Position numbers and translations under genes: made by a program
The notes under the pieces: model-generated
Told to the model about the DNA's origin: nothing
What the model saw: only the letters and a program-made list of their open reading frames with translations
Database searches by the model: none
Part shown: in pieces, positions 51,335-61,078 of the stretch
Position numbering within the stretch: the stretch's first letter is position 1
Layout of the letters: every line of letters begins with the position of its first letter
Assembly (NCBI RefSeq): GCF_001263175.1
Contig: NZ_CP012332.1
Span: forward strand, 2,415,501-2,479,500
DNA from: Vulgatibacter incomptus
GTDB taxonomy: Bacteria > Myxococcota > Myxococcia > Myxococcales > Vulgatibacteraceae
Reading direction: 5' to 3'
DNA length: 64,000 nt

Positions 51335-53871
51335 GTGGAGGGAGAGGCGTATCGGACCGCTACCGGTCGCCTCCCCCGGGGCCGCCGGGTCGAGCGACGC
51401 GCGGACGTCGAGCCGCGTGTCCCGATGGCCCAGCCGGATCGTCGCCTCGGCCCACAGCGCCGCTGCCGGCCCCAGGGGCCCCCTCGAAAAGCGAGATCGA
51501 CGCTGCCAGAGGGATCGTCGAGAGGGCCGTGGAGATCGAGCCTGGCGGACGCGGCTCCCTCCAGCTCCGGGAGACCGAGCATCGGCCCGAGCATGGCGAG
51601 GTCGATCCCCCTGCCCTCGCCGCTGATGCGGAAGCGCTCGGACCGAAGCATCGCCCGTGCCTCCTCGCCGGCTGCGCGCCTCAGGCGGCGCAGATCGACC
51701 GGCGCCGCGGCGGACAGCTCCAGGAGCTCACCCGAGCGTCCGCGGACGTTCACGTCCAGCTCGGCGAAGCCGTCGCGAGAAGCGGCGTGAAACCAGGCGT
51801 CCAGCGGGGCGTGCTCGACGCCGATGGGGATCCGGAGGCGGGTCAATCTGCCGTCCACCCCGAGGCCGGGCGCGTCGAGGGTGCCGCTGGCACGAACACG
51901 CAGACGAAGCCGCCCCGCGGGAAGCTTCCATTTCACCAGCGTGGCCAGCGACGCGAGATCGACGGGGCTCGCGACGAGATCGAGCTCGATGGGCGAGGTC
52001 CCCGGCGCCTCGGCCAGCGCGACGGGGCCGTCGTACGACGCGCGCACGAGACCGACTCCGCCGATCGCCACCTCGCCCTGCCCTCGTGCCCGGCCCGCCT
52101 CGATGGCGAGGTCGCCGCGGGAGATCAGGTCGAGGTCCGCGCCCTGGAAGGCGATCGGCTTCCAAGCGACCCGCAGCTCGCTCCTGCGAAGGACGCCGGT
52201 CGCCTGGATCCGCAGCGCGCCCTCGAGGCCCTCGAGGCCCGCCTTCGCCGACTCCACCCGAACCCCGAAATCGCCCTCCTCGCCACGCGAGGCGGAGAGC
52301 CCCAACGCCGACGCGCGGAGCCGGCCGCCGTCGAAGTTGCCGCCGAGCGGGATCTCCAGCTCGCCGACGCAGCCGGTCGCGCGAAGCACGGGGAGCCCGT
52401 CGGCGCCGAGCCTGCCGTGCAGGGCGAGCGCGAGGGCCTGGGCGTCACCGAGATCGGAGCGGAGCGCGTCGAGGTCGAGGCGAGCGTCCCACTCCGGATT
52501 CTCCGGCGGACCCACTGCACGGACCGATGCCCGCCCGGAGCCATCGATGCCGTAGAGACGCCGTCCCACGAGGCGCTCCACCAGGGGTCGAGTGGCCGCG
52601 ATCCGCCGCAGCTCGACGTCGGCCTGGAGCTCGACATGGGACCGGCTGAGCTCGCCGCGGAGCGCGACCTGGGCGCCGGGGAGCGCGATCTCCGAGGAGG
52701 AGACTCGCACGAGCGGACCCGCGACGAGCTCTCCGTCGACGTGGGAGGCCCCGAAGTCCTGGCCGAGCACGCGCCCGGGCTCCAGCCGAGCCACGGTGTG
52801 CAACAGGAGCGGACGCAGGCCCCCATCGATCGTTGCGTGGCCCGAGAGAGACGCATCCGGGCCACCCCGGATCCACCGCGAAGGATCGAGGCCGGCGAAG
52901 GAGATCCGTGCTGCGAAGTCCGTGTCCGGGAGTCGGAGCGCGCCGAGGATCCGCAAGGCGCCGGCGTCCTGGACGGTGGCTCGTGTGTTGATGAGAACGA
53001 CTCCTGGTTGATGAGCCACGTCGCCATCGAAGCGGACGTCCCCGGCGAGCGGGACTCCGACCGCGATGGCCTCCTCGACCCCGGCGACGCCATCCACGTG
53101 GACCGTCGCATCGAGCCGTCGCATGTCGCCGACGCCCCGCACCCGCAAGCGGGTCGTTCCCAGCTCCACCGAGACCGGCTCCGCGATGAGGATGCCGTGC
53201 GCGAAGTCGGCTCCGATCCGGACGTCGAGGGGCGCCGAGACCGGGAGGTGGGCACTGCCGCGGAGCGCGAGCGTGACGTGGGTTCCCACGTCGTTCCACC
53301 AGCCGGAGACCTCGACGCCGATCCGGTCCACCAGCGTCTCGGCCATCCCACCGGGGGTGTGCGCGGAGCGAAACGCGGTGTCCTGGAGCTGGAGAGACTC
53401 CAAGACGATCGGGATCGGCGGAAGAGGCGGAAGGGGCGGTTCCCCCTTCGCGGGACGCCGCTCATGCGGCTGCGTCGGTCCGAACGCCCGCCCGATCGCC
53501 GTGCCACCCTCCGGCGATCCCGCGACCTCCACCAGGCCGCCGACGATCACCAGCTTCTCGACGTGAAGCAAACGGTGGAGCAGGTCACGGACGGCGACCC
53601 GGAGCTCGACCGTGTCCGCGGCGATCACCGGGTTCCCTTCCGGATCCTCGATCATCACCCGCTCGATCCGGATGGCCCCGAGGCCCGCGGGCGCGAGTCG
53701 GCCGATCCGGACCTCGCCGGCGATGGCCGACGAGATCCGCCTCTCCGCTTCATGGGCGAGGCGCCGCTCTCCCCAGGGCGACACGAGGAAGGCCGCGAAC
53801 GCGCACACGAGCGCGATCGCCCCGGCCAGCACGAACGCGATCGCCGCCGCGGCGCGCAAAAGCCACCGCAT
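51169..53871 (-). CDS. tamB: TamB-like translocation/assembly protein, N-terminal part (before frameshift)
   Basis: N-terminal part of the same TamB-like gene. It starts MRWLLRAAAAIAFVLAGAIA with one transmembrane anchor (residues about 5-30), then the AsmA/TamB-type SPWGERRLAHEAERRISSAI block and a long series of beta-helical groove repeats (ILIAEPVSVELGTTRLRVRG and similar). The in-frame homologous part ends near residue 796 at about 51484; the last 104 residues (Arg/Ser-rich) are out-of-frame translation. The start is three bases after the stop of the TamA-like gene. Either the gene is broken, the sequence has an error, or ribosomes shift frame. Confidence 0.78.
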   Translation of the reverse strand: MRWLLRAAAAIAFVLAGAIALVCAFAAFLVSPWGERRLAHEAERRISSAIAGEVRIGRLAPAGLGAIRIERVMIEDPEGNPVIAADTVELRVAVRDLLHRLLHVEKLVIVGGLVEVAGSPEGGTAIGRAFGPTQPHERRPAKGEPPLPPLPPIPIVLESLQLQDTAFRSAHTPGGMAETLVDRIGVEVSGWWNDVGTHVTLALRGSAHLPVSAPLDVRIGADFAHGILIAEPVSVELGTTRLRVRGVGDMRRLDATVHVDGVAGVEEAIAVGVPLAGDVRFDGDVAHQPGVVLINTRATVQDAGALRILGALRLPDTDFAARISFAGLDPSRWIRGGPDASLSGHATIDGGLRPLLLHTVARLEPGRVLGQDFGASHVDGELVAGPLVRVSSSEIALPGAQVALRGELSRSHVELQADVELRRIAATRPLVERLVGRRLYGIDGSGRASVRAVGPPENPEWDARLDLDALRSDLGDAQALALALHGRLGADGLPVLRATGCVGELEIPLGGNFDGGRLRASALGLSASRGEEGDFGVRVESAKAGLEGLEGALRIQATGVLRRSELRVAWKPIAFQGADLDLISRGDLAIEAGRARGQGEVAIGGVGLVRASYDGPVALAEAPGTSPIELDLVASPVDLASLATLVKWKLPAGRLRLRVRASGTLDAPGLGVDGRLTRLRIPIGVEHAPLDAWFHAASRDGFAELDVNVRGRSGELLELSAAAPVDLRRLRRAAGEEARAMLRSERFRISGEGRGIDLAMLGPMLGLPELEGAASARLDLHGPLDDPSGSVDLAFRGGPWGRQRRCGPRRRSGWAIGTRGSTSARRSTRRPRGRRPVAVRYASPSTWERRQANCSSGASRQRPPSSWPSTSARSTSRPRRPAPNARAPSPAGSAWRSAAR

Positions 53872-53873
53872 CG

Positions 53874-55892
53874 CTAGAAGGCCTCGCCGATCGCGAGGAA
53901 GACCGCGAACCAGTCGAAGAAGTTGGTCTCGAAGCGGTGCACGTCGTTGACCACCACGAGCGGCCTGCGCAGGAAGCGGTAGCCGACGTCGAGGCGGGCG
54001 GGACCGATGGGCGATCGATAGCGGATCCCGACCCCGGCGGCGTATTGGAGGGCCGAGAGGTCGAAGGCCTCGAGGGAGCCGGCGGCCACGTTGGCGGCGT
54101 CGACGAAGAACGCGCTCGTCAAGTTCTCGGCGAAGAACCAGCGCAGCTCCGCCGTGGCCAAGACGCTCGAGTTTCCGCCCAGCGGAATGAAGATCGTCGT
54201 GGTCTTCCCGTTGCCGTTCTTCACCTCCACGGCCTCCTGGGGCGCGAGCCTCCCGGCTCCGAGCCCGCGAAAGGCGTTGGAGCCACCGCCGAAGAAGCGG
54301 ATCACGATCGGCGAGCATCGAAAGCTCTGCGAGAAGCTGTCGTCCGGCGACTGGGTGCAGCCCTCTGGAGTGGAGAGCGGCTGCAAGTAACCGAGCTCGA
54401 GGCGGGTGGCGAAGATCAGATTCGGGAAGATGGGCGCGTACCAGCGCGCCTCCGGGGCGATCCGTATCCAATCGAAGCTCCCGCCCAGCGGGCCGCCTCC
54501 CTCCTGCAGGTCGAGCGACGCGTACCAGCCGGACGTCGGCTCCAGCGGGCTGTTGCGGCGATCGGCGACGAGGCGCTGCTCGAGGTACGAGAAGGTACAG
54601 CCGTCGGGGCAGTCGACGAGAGGCGTCAGGGTCCTCGCCTCGGTCCGGGCGAGCTGCTCCTGATCGAAGACCTGGACGTTGAAGAAGCGCTCGAGGCTGT
54701 AACTGGGCGTGATGTACAGCCACCGGCGCACCCGGATCGGAGTCCCGATCCGCGCGACCAGCGACTGCGACGTATACGACTGGGTGAGCTGACGCTCGTA
54801 GCCGAAGCGCAGGGCGAGATCGGTCCGGGGGCCGATGAGATCGGGCTGGGTGAGCTCCGCGATGGAGCGCCCGGCGAAGCCCGACGCGTGCTCGGCGAAG
54901 AGAAAGCGGTACGCGATGTCGTTGCGCAGATTCAGCCGCTGGAGGCCGCCGAAGATGCTCAAGTGGGTGAAGTCCAGCAGGCCGCGGACCTGCTGGAAGC
55001 CCTGCTCGATCCCGACCCCTGCGCCGGCGCGGATCCGCATGGCGTCGGCCTCGCTCACCACCAGCCTCGCCGGGATCCGAGCCGTCTCCGGATCCGGGAC
55101 GCCGCCGACCGCCACGCTCGACGAGAAGGCGCCGAGGGCGAAGACCTCCTGCTCCGCTTCGGAGAGCGTCTCCGGGTCGTAGGGATCGCCCGGCTGCAAC
55201 ACCACCTTCGCCGCCTTCTCGATCTTGCGGGACGGGACGAGCAGATTTCCTTCGACCTCGAGCTCGCCGAAGCGATAGCTCGGTCCGGGCTCGACCTCGA
55301 TCACCAGGTCCGCGCTGCCCTCTTCGGGAGAGACCTCGGCGCGGCCGCTCACTCTGGCCGTGGCGTAGCTCTGCCCCCGAAGCCGCATCAGGATCTGGTC
55401 CTTGAGCGCGTCGTATTCCAGGGCGGTGTAGCGCGCCCCTGCGACCAGGGGCGCGCTGTCGAGGGTCCGCGCGCGGACGGCGTCGGGCAGCTGCTCCATC
55501 CCGTCCACCAGCAGCGAGCGGACGATGGTGGGACGCCCCTCCTCTACGTGGAAACGGACGCGGGCCTCGTCGTCCTTCTCGGCGATCACCTCGGCGGAGA
55601 CCGTCGCCGCCCAGAAGCCCGCCTTCTCGTAGATGTCCCGGATCCGGCCGACGTCCGCGTCGATCACGCCGCGATCGACATAGCGGTTGGAGCCGAAGAA
55701 GAGGAAGCGGTTGCTCGCGCGGGTGCCGATCCGCCCCTCGATGAGGCCGGAGGACACCGTCTGGTTGCCCCGGATCTCCACCGAGGTGATCCGGGGGCCG
55801 GTGGGCTCGGGAGCCTGGCCCGCCGCATTCGTCGTCGCGCATCCCGCGCCTAGCAGTAGTGCGACGGCGACGAAGCGGGCGGGCGGGCGCAT
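53874..55892 (-). CDS. tamA: TamA/BamA-family (Omp85) outer membrane protein with lipobox
   Basis: 672 aa. POTRA domains occupy residues about 30-290 (RITSVEIRGNQTVSSGLIEG, RDIYEKAGFWAATVSAEVIA, PTIVRSLLVDGMEQLPDAVR, PGPSYRFGELEVEGNLLVPS), followed by a 16-strand barrel with the VRGF-like motif in RFFGGGSNAFRGLGAG and a final strand ending IGEAF. Together with the adjacent TamB-like gene this fits the TAM complex for outer-membrane assembly. The N-terminus ends in LLLGAGC with Cys18, a lipobox, which is unusual for an Omp85 barrel. It lies 57 bases after dnaK. Confidence 0.85.
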   Translation of the reverse strand: MRPPARFVAVALLLGAGCATTNAAGQAPEPTGPRITSVEIRGNQTVSSGLIEGRIGTRASNRFLFFGSNRYVDRGVIDADVGRIRDIYEKAGFWAATVSAEVIAEKDDEARVRFHVEEGRPTIVRSLLVDGMEQLPDAVRARTLDSAPLVAGARYTALEYDALKDQILMRLRGQSYATARVSGRAEVSPEEGSADLVIEVEPGPSYRFGELEVEGNLLVPSRKIEKAAKVVLQPGDPYDPETLSEAEQEVFALGAFSSSVAVGGVPDPETARIPARLVVSEADAMRIRAGAGVGIEQGFQQVRGLLDFTHLSIFGGLQRLNLRNDIAYRFLFAEHASGFAGRSIAELTQPDLIGPRTDLALRFGYERQLTQSYTSQSLVARIGTPIRVRRWLYITPSYSLERFFNVQVFDQEQLARTEARTLTPLVDCPDGCTFSYLEQRLVADRRNSPLEPTSGWYASLDLQEGGGPLGGSFDWIRIAPEARWYAPIFPNLIFATRLELGYLQPLSTPEGCTQSPDDSFSQSFRCSPIVIRFFGGGSNAFRGLGAGRLAPQEAVEVKNGNGKTTTIFIPLGGNSSVLATAELRWFFAENLTSAFFVDAANVAAGSLEAFDLSALQYAAGVGIRYRSPIGPARLDVGYRFLRRPLVVVNDVHRFETNFFDWFAVFLAIGEAF

Positions 55893-55949
55893 TCCCCCGC
55901 AAGCTGCGCACGAAGAGCCCTGGAGGGATCCTCGGCGCCGGTCACGACC

Positions 55950-57833
<1,884 letters not shown>

Positions 57834-58115
57834 GCTCGATCCCTCGCCTGGCTCACGGCGCAGTGCGTAAAAGCGTGCGCAGTTCCTGCCACCCTGCTTT
57901 CTCAATCAACGTAGGCATTCCACCTACACCCGAAAGGGGCCTATCGCGCCCAGGCCCCGGATTCCCCTCGGAATTTTCGGTTCTGCCGGTTTGATCCCAT
58001 AGGTATGGCATGGCTGATGCACCGTAGGTCGCCGAGCGGGCAAATGGCTGGCGCACTGCATCATCCGCTTCACACCTCTCGCGCTGGCCCATCGCCCCGG
58101 AACGGAGCCCCCCGG
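57834..58115. promoter_or_regulatory. Divergent promoter region dnaK / lipid kinase
   Basis: A 282-bp gap between divergent genes. It must hold both promoters, but no CIRCE inverted repeat and no clear sigma32-type CTTGAAA/CCCCAT pair was found. GTTGATTGAG on the minus strand is the nearest -35-like sequence for dnaK. Confidence 0.35.
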
Positions 58116-59150
58116 ATGAACCCGGCAGCCGCACTCTCCCTCGCCGACTCGAAGGTGGCGGTCCTTCTCAACGCCAACGCCAAGCGCGTCTCCCAGCGGG
58201 TGCATCGAGCCCTCTCCCACGTGGTGCCCGAGGACGACCTCTTCTTCTCGCGCTGCACGAGCGAAGCCCGCACCATCGCCCGCACCGTCGTCGATCGGCA
58301 GTACCGGACGGTATTCACGGGCGGGGGAGATGGCACCTTCGTCTCCTTCGTCACCGAGATCCTGGACTTCCTCCGCGGCTCGGCGCTCCCCACCCCCCGC
58401 TTCGGCGTCCTCAAGCTGGGCACCGGCAACGCCCTCGCCGGCATGGTCGGCGCCACCGCAGGCCAGGGGATCCTGGACGACGTGCTCCGAGCCCGGGCCG
58501 GAGAGGTCCCCTGCGTGAAGCGGATCGACCTGATCCAGGCGAACGGTCGCGCCACGCCCTTCGCCGGCGTGGGCCTCGACGCCGCCATCCTCAACGACTA
58601 CGGCGCCGTGAAGCGCCGCTTCGGCAACGGCCCGCTCAAGAAGCTCGCCTCCGGCGCCCCCGGCTACGCCATCGCGGCCGCCACCCGCACCCTGCCCCAC
58701 AACCTCGTCAACCGGAAGATGCCCGAGATCGAGGTCGTCAACGGCAACGGCCACGCCGCCCTCCTGGGCCCCGACGGCCGGCCGATTCGCGAGTTCGGCC
58801 CCGGCGACGTGCTCTTCCGCGGTCCCGCCCAGGTCTGCGCGGCTTCGACCGTTCCGTTCTACGGCTTCAACTTCAAGATGTTCCCCTTCGCCGGGATGGT
58901 GCCGGGCCGCATGCAGCTCCGGATCACCAACGTGAACCCGATGACGATCGTCACCCACCTGGGCTCGATCTGGAAGGGCCGCTTCCGGCACCCGAACATC
59001 TCCGACTTCCACGTCGAGGAGTTCATCGTCCGGTCCAACGAGAAGCTCCCGCTGCAGATCGGCGGCGACGCTGAGGGCTACAGCGAGGAGATCCGCTTCG
59101 GCCTGGCGCCCAAGCAGGTGGAGCTCGTCGACTACTCGATGTTCAACTGA
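58116..59150 (+). CDS. Diacylglycerol kinase-catalytic-domain lipid kinase
   Basis: 344 aa, related to YegS/DgkB-type lipid kinases. The nucleotide-binding loop GGGDGTF is at residues 69-75. Other features are VAVLLNANAKRVSQRVHRAL at the start, RFGVLKLGTGNALAGMVGA, FAGVGLDAAILNDYGAV and a late LPLQIGGDAEGYSEEIRFGL, where the second DGE-type motif is GGDAEG. The lipid substrate is unknown. The ATG at 58116 follows CCCCCCGG; the open frame starts earlier but lacks family similarity there. An intrinsic terminator follows. Confidence 0.85.
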   Translation: MNPAAALSLADSKVAVLLNANAKRVSQRVHRALSHVVPEDDLFFSRCTSEARTIARTVVDRQYRTVFTGGGDGTFVSFVTEILDFLRGSALPTPRFGVLKLGTGNALAGMVGATAGQGILDDVLRARAGEVPCVKRIDLIQANGRATPFAGVGLDAAILNDYGAVKRRFGNGPLKKLASGAPGYAIAAATRTLPHNLVNRKMPEIEVVNGNGHAALLGPDGRPIREFGPGDVLFRGPAQVCAASTVPFYGFNFKMFPFAGMVPGRMQLRITNVNPMTIVTHLGSIWKGRFRHPNISDFHVEEFIVRSNEKLPLQIGGDAEGYSEEIRFGLAPKQVELVDYSMFN

Positions 59151-59173
59151 CGTCGGCACGACGTCGCGCGCGA

Positions 59174-59204
59174 AGGGCCGGGGGAATCTCCCTCGGCCCT
59201 TTTT
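59174..59204 (+). terminator. Intrinsic terminator after the lipid kinase gene
   Basis: AGGGCCG and CGGCCCT arms with an inner GGGA/TCCC stem, followed by TTTT. It starts 24 bases after the stop and lies between convergent genes. Confidence 0.85.
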
Positions 59205-59223
59205 CGTGCGTGCGGACCGTCGA

Positions 59224-60552
59224 CTACAGCAGGTTCGCGGCGAGCTCCGCGAGCGGGCTCCGCTCGCCCTTGCTCAGGGTGACGTGGCCCGCGATCTTCT
59301 CGCCCTTGAAGCGGTTGACCACGTGGATCAGCCCGTTGTTCGTCGAGTCCACGTAGGGATTGTCGATCTGGTACGGGTCGCCCGTGAGGACGATCTTCGT
59401 CCCCTCGCCCGAGCGTGTGACGATCGTCTTCACCTCGTGTGGCGTGAGGTTCTGGGCCTCGTCCACGATGATGAACTGGCCCGGGATCGAGCGGCCGCGG
59501 ATGTAGGTCAGCGGCTCGATCGAGAGGATCCCCAGGTCGATGAGCTCGTGGTAGCCGCGGCCGGCCTTCTTCTCCGCCCGGCTCAGATTCATCAGGAACT
59601 CGACGTTGTCGAAGATCGGCTGCATCCAGGGGTTGAGCTTCTCCTCGACGCTACCCGGCAGATAGCCGATGTCGCGGCCCAGCGGGAAGACGGGCCGGCT
59701 CACCAGGAGCTTGTGGTAGACGCCCTCCTCCATCGTCTTCGAGAGCCCGGCGGCGATGGCGAGGAGCGTCTTGCCCGTGCCGGCCTTGCCCACCAGCGTC
59801 ACGAGCTTGATGTCGTCGTTGAGCAGGAGGTCGATGGCGAAGCTCTGCTCCTTGTTGCGCGGGCGGATCCCCCAGACGCCCTCCTTCTGCACCTTCAGCA
59901 CCGGCACCACGCGGCGCTTCTCCGCCGCCCAGCGCCCCACGGCCGAGCGGCTCGGCTGCGCCTCGTCCCGTAGCACGACGAACTCGTTGGGAGGGCGAGC
60001 CGGCTCGTCGGGCTCCCCATCTGGGAGCGCCGCCTCCCCCTGGGCATAGAAGGCGTCGAGGAGCGGCGGTGGGATCTGGACCTCGGTGACGCCCGAGTAG
60101 ACCTCCTCGATCTCCACCTTCTCCGCGTCGAAGTCCTCCGCGGTCAGGCCAAGGGCATCGGCGCGGATCCGGAGGTTCGCGTCCTTGGTCACGAAGACCG
60201 TGGGCCGCTCCGGCTCCCTCTCCCGAAGGTCCAGGGCCACCGAGAGGATCCGGTTGTCCATCACCGAGCCGTCGGCGATCTCGTGGCCCGGGACCCGCTG
60301 CGAGAAGAGCACCCGCAGCGTGCCGCCGTTCTCGAGGGGCACGCCCTCGCCGAGGTTGCCGGCGACGCGGAACTGGTCGAGCTTCCGCGCGATCTGGCGG
60401 GCGTTGCGCCCGAGCTCGGAGAGGTCGCGCTTGAACTGGTCGATCTCCTCGATCACGTAGATCGGCACCACCACGTGGTTGTCGCCGAACGCGAGGAGCG
60501 AGCGCGGGTCGTGCAGCAGGACGTTGGTGTCGAGGACGAAGTTCTTCTGCAT
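59224..60552 (-). CDS. PIN-PhoH family ATPase (PhoH2-type)
   Basis: 442 aa. An N-terminal PIN ribonuclease domain (FVLDTNVLLHDPRSLLAFGD, IDQFKRDLSELGRNARQIAR, VTKDANLRIRADALGL) is joined to a C-terminal PhoH ATPase domain with Walker A GKAGTGKTLLAIAAG near residue 265 and Walker B FIIVDEAQNLTPHE near residue 355. PIN-PhoH proteins are thought to be ATP-dependent RNA unwinding ribonucleases. The start MQKNFVLDTN at 60552 is fixed by homology; the longer frame upstream is basic, antisense-like sequence. It is convergent with the lipid kinase and divergent from tRNA-fMet. Confidence 0.9.
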   Translation of the reverse strand: MQKNFVLDTNVLLHDPRSLLAFGDNHVVVPIYVIEEIDQFKRDLSELGRNARQIARKLDQFRVAGNLGEGVPLENGGTLRVLFSQRVPGHEIADGSVMDNRILSVALDLREREPERPTVFVTKDANLRIRADALGLTAEDFDAEKVEIEEVYSGVTEVQIPPPLLDAFYAQGEAALPDGEPDEPARPPNEFVVLRDEAQPSRSAVGRWAAEKRRVVPVLKVQKEGVWGIRPRNKEQSFAIDLLLNDDIKLVTLVGKAGTGKTLLAIAAGLSKTMEEGVYHKLLVSRPVFPLGRDIGYLPGSVEEKLNPWMQPIFDNVEFLMNLSRAEKKAGRGYHELIDLGILSIEPLTYIRGRSIPGQFIIVDEAQNLTPHEVKTIVTRSGEGTKIVLTGDPYQIDNPYVDSTNNGLIHVVNRFKGEKIAGHVTLSKGERSPLAELAANLL

Positions 60553-60695
60553 GCGCCGCCTTGGGTTCCCTTGGGTGACCGAGCCGACCGCCTTGCTTCG
60601 GGTGGGATCGTAACGCAGGTGCTCCCGCCGCGCGCCTCGAATCGCGCGGCGAAAGACGGGGCCCGCGAAGGCGCGAAAAATTGCGCGGATTCTCG

Positions 60696-60724
60696 TTGAC
60701 ACCCGAGGGGTCCTACCGTAGAAC
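60696..60724 (+). promoter_or_regulatory. Sigma70 promoter of initiator tRNA
   Basis: TTGACA (60696-60701) and TAGAAC (60719-60724) are separated by 17 bases, with the tRNA 5' end 14 bases beyond the -10. The -35 is a perfect consensus match. Confidence 0.8.
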
Positions 60725-60737
60725 GCCCTCACCTTGT

Positions 60738-60814
<77 letters not shown>

Positions 60815-60817
60815 ACC

Positions 60818-60857
60818 AAAAGCGCCGGCTCAGATATCTGAGCCGGCGCTTTTTTTT
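60818..60857 (+). terminator. Intrinsic terminator of tRNA-fMet
   Basis: A perfect 30-base palindrome (60821-60850; arm AGCGCCGGCTCAGAT and its exact complement) preceded by AAA and followed by seven T residues. It begins three bases after the CCA end. Confidence 0.95.
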
Positions 60858-61078
60858 GCCCATCGTAGGCCCCATCGATCCGTCTTCGACTCGGCCAGGT
60901 TCTCTCCGAGGTTCGGAGAAGACCGTCGGAAGACGATGTGACGGTCTGGGGCTGCGTTTCGATTGGAACGCAAACCATTGAAATTTCGGCTGATTTGGAT
61001 CCCTGAATGGGCGATTTCGCCGATTGATGGCGGAATCGCGCGCGGCTAGTCTCCCAGCGAACGAAGGGGGGCTGAATC

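Noticed and set aside
51169-55911. A single 1580-codon frame that seems to fuse the region over tamA with TamB
   Set aside because: The first 680 codons are out-of-frame translation of tamA (Arg/Pro-rich, low complexity). Only the part from 53871 down is real.
57834-58000. Possible CIRCE element or heat-shock promoter upstream of dnaK
   Set aside because: No TTAGCACTC-N9-GAGTGCTAA repeat and no convincing sigma32 -35/-10 pair is present.
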